Notes under the pieces: model-generated
Seen by the model: only the letters and a program-made list of their open reading frames with translations
The model's database searches: none
Told to the model about the DNA's origin: nothing
Part shown: positions 15,674 through 23,329 of the stretch, in pieces
Layout of the letters: each line of letters starts with the position of its first letter
How positions within the stretch are numbered: the stretch's first letter is position 1
DNA from: an uncultured Ruminococcus sp.
GTDB lineage: Bacteria; Bacillota; Clostridia; Lachnospirales; Lachnospiraceae
DNA: 43,703 bases
Direction of reading: 5' to 3'
Assembly: GCA_946494335.1 (NCBI GenBank)
Contig: CAMMBV010000031.1
Location: 1 to 43,703, forward strand
Program-made: the position numbers and the translations under genes

Positions 15674-16392
15674 TTCGCGCTACCTCCTTTTTCATCCTGC
15701 AGTCCGGCTGCTGTTTTGCCGGCGCACAGCGTATTGGCACAGTTCATGCAGCTGCTTTTGGAGCAGGCTGTGGTTCCGTCTTCCTTTACGCGGGCGCTGC
15801 CGATTTTGAATTTATTCTGAAAAGCAATCAGCATGGCCAGCACGAAGAAGGCGCCCGGAGCCAGAATGAAGATCGTGATAGGTTCGTAAGCCTCCGGCAT
15901 TACAGTAAAGCCGAAAATCTGTCCCGCCCCCAGGATTTCCCGGAACAGGCCGATCAGCGTCAGCGCGATGGTAAAACCAAGGCCCATGCCGATACCGTCA
16001 AAAATGGATGCCACCACTTTGTTTTTGGAAGCATAAGCTTCCGCACGACCCAGAATGATACAGTTTACCACAATCAGCGGAATGTAAATACCCAACGCAT
16101 CATACAGACTGGGAATAAAACCTTCCAGCAAAAGCTCCACAATGGTTACAAAAGAGGCCACCACCACAATATAGGCCGGCATACGCACACCGTCGGGAAT
16201 CACTTTCCGCAGAAGGGAAATCATCATGTTGGACATGGCCAGAATCACCATGGTAGTAAGTCCCATACCCAGGCCGTTCATGGCTGATGTGGTGACGGCC
16301 AGCGTGGGACACATGCCCAATATCAACACAAAGGTAGGATTTTCTTTTATAATACCGTTGTACAGACGCTCCAGAGGAGTATTTGGTTTCAT
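15670..16392 (-). CDS. rnfE: Rnf complex membrane subunit RnfE, with cysteine-rich tail
   Basis: The 240-aa protein has six membrane helices and the family blocks LVLILGMCPTLAVTTSA-like and VVNCIILGRAEAYASKN; its membrane cysteines (MCPTLA, NCIILG) mirror those of RnfA. After the last helix there is a cytoplasmic tail of about 45 residues with cysteines spaced C-x4-C-x2-C-x4-C (CSKSSCMNCANTLC), which is absent from proteobacterial RnfE. The tail could bind metal or an Fe-S centre. The gene begins 1 base after the rnfG stop. Confidence 0.95.
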   Translation of the reverse strand: MKPNTPLERLYNGIIKENPTFVLILGMCPTLAVTTSAMNGLGMGLTTMVILAMSNMMISLLRKVIPDGVRMPAYIVVVASFVTIVELLLEGFIPSLYDALGIYIPLIVVNCIILGRAEAYASKNKVVASIFDGIGMGLGFTIALTLIGLFREILGAGQIFGFTVMPEAYEPITIFILAPGAFFVLAMLIAFQNKFKIGSARVKEDGTTACSKSSCMNCANTLCAGKTAAGLQDEKGGSAK

Positions 16393-16393
16393 C

Positions 16394-16996
16394 TTAGTTG
16401 CCTCCTTTCAGATACTGAAATGTGAGAAGCCCGGCGTTTACACCGTTCGTCACCGCATTGGTGGTAATGGTGGCGCCGCTGATGGCGTCAATCTCATTGT
16501 CAGCTGCGGCGCCGGATTTTGTATATGCGAACTGTTCCACATTTTTGTCCGCAAACTGACTTTTAAATTCATCTGTATCCGCTTTCATGCCAAGACCTGC
16601 CGTCTCGCTGATACTTAAGATGGAAATACCGTTTAAAGTTCCGTCCATCTGTACGCCCATGGAGAGTTGAATGTCTCCGCCGTAGCCTTCCCCGTCTGTC
16701 ACCGTAATCACGTAGCCCAGCTGCTGGCCTTTATCGTCCTGGGCCTCCATCACAGCGTCCACCGTAACGGCTTCCAGACCATTTTCTTCCAGATTGGCCG
16801 CAATAGCATCCATATCAACCTGCGCATCCGGAAATTCAGAAGCATCCGCAAACACTTCCTGACAGGCTTTCGCATTGGCCAGCTCTTCCTGATGGGCAAT
16901 GGGTTCCAGCGTAACCTTATACACCAGTCCCAGTAAAAATCCCGCTACAACTGTAATGGCCAGAAGGGCCGCTGTATCTTTGATAATTTTACCCAT
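16394..16996 (-). CDS. rnfG: Rnf complex FMN-binding subunit RnfG
   Basis: The 200-aa protein has one N-terminal membrane anchor (residues 7-29) and an extracytoplasmic FMN-binding domain. The motif ISGATITTNAV near residue 175 carries the threonine to which ApbE attaches FMN. GYGGDIQLSMGVQMDGTLNGISIL is the typical domain core. It carries electrons through the Rnf chain on the outer side of the membrane. The start overlaps the rnfD stop by 8 nt. Confidence 0.95.
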   Translation of the reverse strand: MGKIIKDTAALLAITVVAGFLLGLVYKVTLEPIAHQEELANAKACQEVFADASEFPDAQVDMDAIAANLEENGLEAVTVDAVMEAQDDKGQQLGYVITVTDGEGYGGDIQLSMGVQMDGTLNGISILSISETAGLGMKADTDEFKSQFADKNVEQFAYTKSGAAADNEIDAISGATITTNAVTNGVNAGLLTFQYLKGGN

Positions 16997-17954
16997 TTCG
17001 CTTACCTCCTTTACCGAATGCCGTCGGCATCGTCACCCGCTCAATCAACGGTACCAGAAGATTGCTGAAGATAATCGCATAGGAAACGCCTTCCGCCGAA
17101 CCGCCGAAAATCCGGAACAGTCCCGTCAGAATTCCCAGGATAATACCATAGACAATCTGCCCCTTTTTCGTGATGGGAGATGTAACATAGTCCGTAGCCA
17201 TAAACCAGGCGCCCAGCATCAGACCGCCTCCGAAAAGATGACCCAGAATATAGTTGATATCCAGGCCGTGCCCTCCGAAAATAATGATAAACACCAGAAA
17301 ACTGCCCAGATAGGACAACGGAATACGAAGGTCAATGATCTTCAGGCACAGCAGAAAAATCGCTCCGATTAAAATTGCAATAACGGAAGTCTCTCCGATG
17401 GTTCCCTGTACATTTCCAACCAGAAGACTGACCACATCCACAGACTCGCCGCTTTTAAGAAGGGCCAGAGGTGTAGCTCCTGAAACAGTATCCACCGCAA
17501 TTTTTCCAAAAGCTCCCTCCGGTACGGAAAAATCCGTCATCTGACCGGAGAAGGAAATTAAAAGGAAACATCTGGCAGCCAGGGCAGGATTCATGAAATT
17601 CTGTCCCAGACCTCCGAAAAGCTGCTTTACAATAATAATTGCAAAAACACCGCCGATTACCGGTACATACCAGGATACAGAAGCCGGCAGGTTCAGCGCC
17701 AGCAAAAGTCCCGTGACAATGGCGCTGAAGTCTCCGATGGTAACCGGAAGCTTCATCAGTCTCTCATAAACATATTCTGTCAGTCCGCAGGTGGCGACAC
17801 TGATACAGATGAGCATCAGCGCCCTGGGTCCGAAATTATAAATGCCGAAAACAGTCGCCGGCAGCAGTGCGATGACTACCATAAGCATAATATAATCTGT
17901 TTTCACCTTTGACCGGATATGAGGCGATGATGATACGTGTATTAATTCACTCAT
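16989..17954 (-). CDS. rnfD: Rnf complex membrane subunit RnfD
   Basis: From the start MSELIHVSSSPHI the protein is 321 aa, the usual RnfD size. The frame is open 40 codons further but overlaps rnfC and has no ribosome binding site there, whereas GGAGGAG precedes the chosen ATG. It has nine or so membrane helices. The flavinylation motif VSGATPLALLK carries the acceptor threonine. NPALAARCFLLISF and GAWFMATDYVTSP are RnfD/NqrB blocks. It forms the membrane core that couples electron flow to ion export. It follows rnfC by 16 bases. Confidence 0.95.
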   Translation of the reverse strand: MSELIHVSSSPHIRSKVKTDYIMLMVVIALLPATVFGIYNFGPRALMLICISVATCGLTEYVYERLMKLPVTIGDFSAIVTGLLLALNLPASVSWYVPVIGGVFAIIIVKQLFGGLGQNFMNPALAARCFLLISFSGQMTDFSVPEGAFGKIAVDTVSGATPLALLKSGESVDVVSLLVGNVQGTIGETSVIAILIGAIFLLCLKIIDLRIPLSYLGSFLVFIIIFGGHGLDINYILGHLFGGGLMLGAWFMATDYVTSPITKKGQIVYGIILGILTGLFRIFGGSAEGVSYAIIFSNLLVPLIERVTMPTAFGKGGKRNG

Positions 17955-17970
17955 TTTTCTGTCTCCTCCT

Positions 17971-19290
17971 CTATTTTTTCTTGCGGTTTGCAAGAATTTC
18001 CTTACGCATGGATTTGATAGACTGTGCCAGCGGCCGTTTTGCAGGACAGACATAACTGCAGCATCCACATTCACAGCACTCCATTCCGTTCATTTTCTCA
18101 AATCTGGCATAATCATGGTGCTCCGCTACTTTCGCCAACCGTGACGGAACCAGATTTTCCGGACAGTCGCTGACGCAGCGGCCGCAGTTGATGCAGGCCG
18201 TCTCTTTCATATCGGCCACATCGTCTTTTACCAGACACAGCAGGGAAGATGTGGTCTTTGTGACCGGCACGTTCATATCAAACATGGAAAAGCCCATCAT
18301 GGGTCCTCCGGAAATCAGTTTTTTCGGCTCCGCTTTGAACCCGCCGGAAGCGTCGATCAGTTCCTGGTAGTTGGTCCCCACCGGTACATAATAATTCTGA
18401 GGATTTGTAACGGCGTCGCCGGTCACCGTCACAATCCGGTGCATCAGCGGCATTCCCAGCATGACGGCCTTGTAAATGGCCACTACCGTGTCAATATTAT
18501 CCACAATACATCCCGCATCCGCCGGAAGCATGGAGGAATTGATCTTTCTTTTGGTCACCGCATAAATCAGCATACGTTCAGCGCCCTGGGGATATTTCGT
18601 TTTCAGCGCTTTCACTTCAATCCGCGGTTCATTTTTCACCATCTCAGATATCTTTGCGATGCAGTCCGGCTTGTTGTCCTCAATACAGATACAGCCCTTC
18701 GCTCTGTCAAAGAGACGAAGCATCACCTTCAGACCGTCTACCACCTTTTCCGGCTCTTCCAGCATTCTCCTGTAGTCGCTGGTCAGGTACGGCTCGCACT
18801 CTGCGCCGTTTACCAGTATGTACTCGATTTTGTCCGGCTCCTTGGGCGACAGTTTCACATGAGTCGGAAAACCTGCGCCTCCCATACCCACAACGCCGGC
18901 CGCTGAAATCCGTTTCAGGATCTCCTCTTTTGACAGCTCGTCAAGGGAATCTGCCCCCTGAAACTTTACTGTTTCGTATTTTTCATCGTTTTCAATGACA
19001 ATTGCATCCACCACAGAACCCACCGTGGTAAGATGCGGCTCAATTCCCTTTACCGTGCCGGAAACACTGGCGTAAATGGGAGCCGATACAAAGCCGGCGG
19101 CTTCTGCAATCATCTGCCCCATGAGCACATGATCTCCTTTTTGAACCACAGGTTTCGCCGGCGCGCCGATATGCTGTGACAGCGGATACACCAGATCACC
19201 TTTGGGATTCAACGGCAGAATCGGCTTATCTTTTGACAATTCCTTGCCGTCGTAAGGATGTATGCCACCCTTAAATGTTAAAATTCCCAT
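17971..19290 (-). CDS. rnfC: Rnf complex NADH-binding subunit RnfC
   Basis: The 439-aa peripheral subunit begins with the GGIHPYDGK element. It contains the flavin/NADH-binding Rossmann-like region (GVVGMGGAGFPTHVKL, VNGAECEPYLTSDYR) and two 4Fe-4S motifs at the C-terminus (CINCGRCVSDCP and CCECGCCSYVCP). It exchanges electrons with NAD+ at the cytoplasmic face. It is the first gene of the cluster, with a strong AAGGAGGG ribosome binding site, and the likely promoter region is 19291-19421. Confidence 0.96.
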   Translation of the reverse strand: MGILTFKGGIHPYDGKELSKDKPILPLNPKGDLVYPLSQHIGAPAKPVVQKGDHVLMGQMIAEAAGFVSAPIYASVSGTVKGIEPHLTTVGSVVDAIVIENDEKYETVKFQGADSLDELSKEEILKRISAAGVVGMGGAGFPTHVKLSPKEPDKIEYILVNGAECEPYLTSDYRRMLEEPEKVVDGLKVMLRLFDRAKGCICIEDNKPDCIAKISEMVKNEPRIEVKALKTKYPQGAERMLIYAVTKRKINSSMLPADAGCIVDNIDTVVAIYKAVMLGMPLMHRIVTVTGDAVTNPQNYYVPVGTNYQELIDASGGFKAEPKKLISGGPMMGFSMFDMNVPVTKTTSSLLCLVKDDVADMKETACINCGRCVSDCPENLVPSRLAKVAEHHDYARFEKMNGMECCECGCCSYVCPAKRPLAQSIKSMRKEILANRKKK

Positions 19291-19312
19291 CCAGAACCCT
19301 CCTTAATTAGAC

Positions 19313-19324
19313 GTCTGTACAGAC
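19313..19324. promoter_or_regulatory. 12-bp perfect palindrome in the rnf leader
   Basis: GTCTGTACAGAC is self-complementary and lies 22 bases before the rnfC start codon, just upstream of its ribosome binding site. This is a position where a dimeric repressor would block transcription or a small hairpin could form in the mRNA. No cognate regulator is visible nearby. Confidence 0.45.
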
Positions 19325-19389
19325 TGAAGCCATACAGATATATAAACTCATATTTCTTTTACTATAAACTAAATTTATGCAAAAATCAC

Positions 19390-19418
19390 TATTTTTTTCC
19401 CAAAAACAAGTATATAAT
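19390..19418 (+). promoter_or_regulatory. promoter of the RNase H-fold gene
   Basis: A perfect TATAAT (19413-19418) lies 34 bases before the ATG at 19452. The -35 position (TATTTT, 17-base spacing) is poor. The likely transcription start near 19425 excludes the in-frame ATG at 19422 as translation start. Confidence 0.5.
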
Positions 19419-19451
19419 TAAATGCAATGGAACAGAAAGGACATTGATTTC

Positions 19452-20525
19452 ATGAAAATATACCATACTTTGCTGCCGTTTTCATCGGATCAGGGAAACA
19501 TATTTCCGGCGCTTTCCCACGTTCAGGACGCCTGTTTTTTTGATATCGAGACAACAGGACTTTCCTTTAAAAGAAGTCATCTGTGCATTCTGGGAGCAGC
19601 AGTCTATGAAGAAGGGAAATGGCAGATTACCCAGATTTTTCTGGAATCTCCATTGGAGGAAGAAGAAGCACTAAAGCTTTTTCTCGCCCTGCTGTCCTCC
19701 CGCTCACTGCTGATCCATTATAACGGCAGCACCTTCGATATCCCTTATCTGAGCGGAAAAAGCACCATGTACAACCTGGATTTTCCTTTTGAAAATCAGG
19801 AGAATCTGGATCTCTACCGCAGGCTGCGTCCCTTCCGGAAATTTTTTCCCGTGCCGTCCATGAAGCAGAAAGATCTGGAAATTCCTGCAGGCTTCTCCCG
19901 CAGGGACCGTCTGGAGAGCAACCGAATCTCAGATTACTATAAAAAGTATATCATGACCCGTGATCAAACAGCCCTGGAACTGCTTTTGCTTCATAATCAG
20001 GATGATATCGCAGGTATGGCAGCAATTCTGCCCCTTTTGTCACTGGAACGCTTTTTTAACCGCTGCTGCTCCGTAAGTACTTCCCTTAACGGCAGCGATC
20101 TTATTTTTCACAGCCAGGAGGAGACGGATTTGCCCTTTCCCCTTTCTTTTGCCTCTGGTCCCTTTACATTTCACGCACAAAAAGACGGTATGGAACTTAT
20201 TTCCGCGGGAACAGAGGAAACCTTAAAACTGTTTTTTTCAAATTACAGGGACTATTACTATCTTCCGGAAGAAGATATGGCCATCCATAAAAGCGTGGGA
20301 CAGTTTGTGGACAAATCCCACCGTCAGCGCGCCTCCGCCGCTACCTGCTATCAGAAAAAAAAGGACATATTTGTAACTGCGCCGCCTGATTTTTCCCTGC
20401 TCCCTTTGTTTGCACGCTCATACAAAGATAAGGAAACGTTCTGTCTCAGAGATGATCTTGCCAAAGATCCTGCGGCTTCCAGGCAGTATGTACATCTGAC
20501 TTTGCAGTATCTGCTCCGTCTGTAA
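19452..20525 (+). CDS. RNase H-like DEDD exonuclease (YprB type)
   Basis: The only plus-strand gene. From ATG at 19452 (AAAGGA upstream) the 357-aa product has an N-terminal exonuclease fold with the acidic residues of the DEDD family: D31-I-E33 in FDIETTGL, D96 in HYNGSTFDIPYL and D185 with H181 in HNQDDIAGM. This pattern matches the YprB group of ribonuclease H-like proteins, predicted 3'-5' exonucleases with unknown substrate. The C-terminal half (about 200-357) has no motif I recognise. It is divergent from rnfC and convergent with rpsA, so it forms its own transcription unit. Confidence 0.85.
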   Translation: MKIYHTLLPFSSDQGNIFPALSHVQDACFFDIETTGLSFKRSHLCILGAAVYEEGKWQITQIFLESPLEEEEALKLFLALLSSRSLLIHYNGSTFDIPYLSGKSTMYNLDFPFENQENLDLYRRLRPFRKFFPVPSMKQKDLEIPAGFSRRDRLESNRISDYYKKYIMTRDQTALELLLLHNQDDIAGMAAILPLLSLERFFNRCCSVSTSLNGSDLIFHSQEETDLPFPLSFASGPFTFHAQKDGMELISAGTEETLKLFFSNYRDYYYLPEEDMAIHKSVGQFVDKSHRQRASAATCYQKKKDIFVTAPPDFSLLPLFARSYKDKETFCLRDDLAKDPAASRQYVHLTLQYLLRL

Positions 20526-20554
20526 ATCAGGCGGAGTTTTTCTTTCCGTCCCCG

Positions 20555-20687
20555 ATCGGATAGGGGAAGCTTCTTCCCTATCCGATACCGCGATACCACG
20601 TCCATCTCGCGGTAAACCGCTCGATGACCGTTGCCCGTCGGATGCCCGCCCGTGCAAGCACGGCGGTCGCCCTCCGGGCGTATCGCG
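20555..20687. other. GC-rich structured element of unknown nature
   Basis: Two structures lie in the convergent gap. First, an 11-bp perfect hairpin (ATCGGATAGGG/CCCTATCCGAT, 20555-20586). Second, a roughly 100-base domain closed by CGCGATAC/GTATCGCG (20589-20596 with 20680-20687). It encloses hairpins GCGG-TAAA-CCGC, one around CGTGCAAGCACG (20646-20666) and GCCC-TCC-GGGC (20669-20679). GC content is far above the flanks. It does not look coding. It may be a structured RNA, an extended 3' UTR of either gene, or a dispersed palindromic repeat. Confidence 0.55.
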
Positions 20688-20688
20688 C

Positions 20689-20724
20689 AAAAAAGGACGG
20701 CTGTCTGCAACGCCGCCCTTTTTT
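20689..20724. terminator. bidirectional terminator between YprB-type gene and rpsA
   Basis: A stem with G/C-rich core (GGACGGC/GCCGCCC, one mismatch) and flanking AAAAAA/TTTTTT tracts on either side can terminate both convergent genes. It lies 10 bases past the rpsA stop on the minus strand. Confidence 0.8.
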
Positions 20725-20733
20725 ATCTCTTTA

Positions 20734-21807
20734 TTATTCTTCCTCTGTTTCCGCAGCAGTTTCAAGCGCTTTCATGCTTAAACTGATTTTCTTCTCTTCA
20801 CCGTTAAAATCTACTACCTTTGCAGTGATTTCCTGTCCAACACTGAGAACGTCGGCGGGTTTCTCCACATGCTCTTTGGAGATCTGTGATACGTGAAGAA
20901 GAGCATCCACACCCGGCTCCAGCTCAACAAATGCTCCGAAATCTGTCATACGGGCAATTTTACCTTCCACAACGTTTCCAACGGCATAGTTTTCAGAAGC
21001 TTTCAGCCACGGATTCTGATCCTCAAATTTCAGGCTCAGTGCGATCTTGTCTCCGTTGATCTCTTTGATCAGTACAGTGATGGGATCACCCACTTTAAAT
21101 ACCTTTTTGGGATTGTCCACTCTGCCCCAGGACATTTCAGAAATATGAAGCAGTCCGTCTGCACCTCCCAGATCGATAAAAGCTCCGAAATCTGTCACAT
21201 TCTTAACAGTTCCTTCCACTACATCGCCCGGATTGATTCTCTCGAACAGCTCTTTCTGCATCTGAGCTTTGGCGGCAACCAGAAGCTGTTTTCTGTCACC
21301 GATTACCCGTCTTCTTCTGGGATTGAACTCAGTGATTACAAATTCGATTTCCTGATCTGCATACTTGGAAAGATCTTTTTCATAAGTATCGGATACCAGG
21401 CTGGCCGGGATGAAGATACGCGCCTCATCAATTACAACGCTTAAACCGCCGTTCAGCACCTGAGCTACCTTTGCTTTCAAAATCTCATGATTTTCATAAG
21501 CTTCTTCCAGTCTCTTGTTGCCTTTTTCAGCTGCCAGTCTTTTATAAGTAAGCAGAACCTGGCCTTCGCCGTCATTTACTTTCAGAACTTTTACTTCCAT
21601 GGTGTCGCCTGGTTTTACAGCTGTTGTAAGATCCAGGTTGGGTTCATTGGTATATTCGTTTCTTGTAAGAATACCATCTGCTTTATAGCCTATGTTCAGG
21701 ATTATTTCATCCGGCTTTACGTCGATGACTGTACCCTCAACCACTTCTCCATTCCTAATCGTTTTAAATGATTCTTCCAGCATTTGTTCAAAACTTAATT
21801 CTGACAT
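20734..21807 (-). CDS. rpsA: 30S ribosomal protein S1 (four S1 domains)
   Basis: The 357-aa protein contains four S1 RNA-binding repeats, each ending in patterns such as TDFGAFIDLGGADGLLHISE and TDFGAFVELEPGVDALLHVSQ, less than the six of E. coli S1 but usual for Firmicutes. The start is MSELSFEQML at 21807, with AGGAGG 9 nt before it. The open frame continues upstream, but its first codon precedes the ribosome binding site. The start overlaps the ispH 3' end by 20 nt in another frame. In several clostridia the two are fused into a single polypeptide; here they remain separate. Confidence 0.93.
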   Translation of the reverse strand: MSELSFEQMLEESFKTIRNGEVVEGTVIDVKPDEIILNIGYKADGILTRNEYTNEPNLDLTTAVKPGDTMEVKVLKVNDGEGQVLLTYKRLAAEKGNKRLEEAYENHEILKAKVAQVLNGGLSVVIDEARIFIPASLVSDTYEKDLSKYADQEIEFVITEFNPRRRRVIGDRKQLLVAAKAQMQKELFERINPGDVVEGTVKNVTDFGAFIDLGGADGLLHISEMSWGRVDNPKKVFKVGDPITVLIKEINGDKIALSLKFEDQNPWLKASENYAVGNVVEGKIARMTDFGAFVELEPGVDALLHVSQISKEHVEKPADVLSVGQEITAKVVDFNGEEKKISLSMKALETAAETEEE

Positions 21808-22639
21808 GTTTTTGAACCTCCTCAATTATATTATTTGGGGTCGATGCCCCTGCTGTAATACCTACATGACTGATAGATTGAAAAGGCTTGGTTTCCAAAT
21901 CAACGAGTGTCTGTATATAGTAAGTATTTTTACATTCATTTTTGCATATTTCATACAATTTCTGCGTGTTGGAGCTGTTTTTGCCGCCGATGACAATCAT
22001 GGCATCCACCTGAGCGGCCAGCATGGCTGCTTCCCGCTGTCTTTCCTCCGTAGCGCTGCAAATCGTATTTAAAACACTTCTATCATACCTCTTTTTGGCA
22101 AGAATTTCAACTAAATCTTGAAATTTGTTGTAATTAAATGTCGTCTGAGACACAATGCAAAGTCTGGCTTGGGAATTTACAAAAAAATTTTCTGCATCCT
22201 GTTCATTCCCAATCACCGCCGCCGGCGATGCGCACCAGCCTTTTATTCCTTCCACTTCCGGATGGCTGTCATTTCCAATGATAACGATCTGTTTCCCTTC
22301 CCGGCTCTCCCGGTCCACAATCTTATGAATTTTTTTTACAAACGGGCAGGTAGCGTCCACCAGAACAAGCCCCTGCTTTTTAGCCAGCTGATATACCGAT
22401 CGGGGAACCCCGTGGGAACGTATTACCACCACTCCCTCTTTCAGCCTGCCAAGCTCTTCCTCTGAATGAATGACCCGGACGCCTCTGGATTCCAGATCTT
22501 CCACTACCTGCTCGTTATGTATGATGGGACCGTAAGTATACACTGGCTGCCGGCCCATATTTACCTGCTCATATACCGTCTCCACCGCCCGTCTGACGCC
22601 GAAACAGAAACCTGCGGTTTTGGCTGTTGTCACTTTCAT
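21788..22639 (-). CDS. ispH: 4-hydroxy-3-methylbut-2-enyl diphosphate reductase IspH
   Basis: The 283-aa enzyme catalyses the last step of the MEP pathway, making IPP and DMAPP with an Fe-S cluster. The three cluster cysteines are visible: TAGFCFGVRRAVE, VDATCPFVKKIH and NTICSATEERQ. The start MKVTTAKTAGFC is the usual one and overlaps the cmk stop (ATGA, 4 nt). The frame open upstream lies inside cmk. The 3' end overlaps the rpsA start by 20 nt. Confidence 0.95.
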   Translation of the reverse strand: MKVTTAKTAGFCFGVRRAVETVYEQVNMGRQPVYTYGPIIHNEQVVEDLESRGVRVIHSEEELGRLKEGVVVIRSHGVPRSVYQLAKKQGLVLVDATCPFVKKIHKIVDRESREGKQIVIIGNDSHPEVEGIKGWCASPAAVIGNEQDAENFFVNSQARLCIVSQTTFNYNKFQDLVEILAKKRYDRSVLNTICSATEERQREAAMLAAQVDAMIVIGGKNSSNTQKLYEICKNECKNTYYIQTLVDLETKPFQSISHVGITAGASTPNNIIEEVQKHVRIKF

Positions 22640-23310
22640 AATGCTTTGCTTTTCTCCCTGCATATTCTCACTGCGCTCTCCAGCACTGTTTTGATATCCA
22701 TATCCGACGTATCCAAAAGTACGGCGTCTTCTGCCTGGCACAGAGGGGAAATCTCCCGGTTCATATCCCTGTAGTCTCTCTCCTCAATATCCTTTTCAAT
22801 ATCTTTCAGGTCTTTTTCAATTCCTTTGGCTTTCAGTTCCTCATACCGTCTTCCTGCACGCACGGCGGTGGATGCAGTCAGATATATCTTGACCTGGGCA
22901 TGGGGAAGAACAGCAGTACCGATATCCCGCCCGTCCATAACCACATCGGCGCTTCGCGCCAGTTTTTTCTGAAGCTGCGTCAGTTTTTCTCTCACAACCG
23001 GATAGGACGAAACCAGAGAAGCCATATTGCCCACCGTCTCCTCCCTGAGGCGTTCCGTCACATTCTCGCCGTTTAACAGCACCTGCTGGCTGCCGTTTTC
23101 ATAACTGATGGTAATATCCGCATGCCTACATGCTTCTTCAATTTTTTCCCGGTCGCCGGGGTCAATTTTTTCTCTCAGAAGATGACAGGCCATGGCCCGG
23201 TACATGGCGCCGGTATCCACATAGATAAAACCCAGGCGCTGGGCCAGCTGCCGCGCAATGGTACTTTTTCCCGCTCCCGCCGGGCCGTCAATTGCAATGT
23301 TAAAACTCAT
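22636..23310 (-). CDS. cmk: cytidylate kinase
   Basis: The 224-aa kinase phosphorylates CMP/dCMP. Motifs are the P-loop IDGPAGAGKST near the start, the YVDTGAMYRAM substrate block and DGRDIGTAVLP. ATG at 23310 has AGGAGG close upstream; the 21 additional open codons before it are not supported. It sits 19 bases after the YhiN-type gene and is coupled to ispH by a 4-nt overlap. The cmk-ispH-rpsA order is common in Clostridia. Confidence 0.96.
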   Translation of the reverse strand: MSFNIAIDGPAGAGKSTIARQLAQRLGFIYVDTGAMYRAMACHLLREKIDPGDREKIEEACRHADITISYENGSQQVLLNGENVTERLREETVGNMASLVSSYPVVREKLTQLQKKLARSADVVMDGRDIGTAVLPHAQVKIYLTASTAVRAGRRYEELKAKGIEKDLKDIEKDIEERDYRDMNREISPLCQAEDAVLLDTSDMDIKTVLESAVRICREKSKAL

Positions 23311-23329
23311 CCTTTTCCTCCTTACAGAC

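Noticed and set aside
20351-20710. 119-codon minus-strand open frame across the convergent gap
   Set aside because: It is antisense to the end of the RNase H-fold gene, crosses the structured GC-rich element and part of the terminator, has no ribosome binding site and resembles no protein family.
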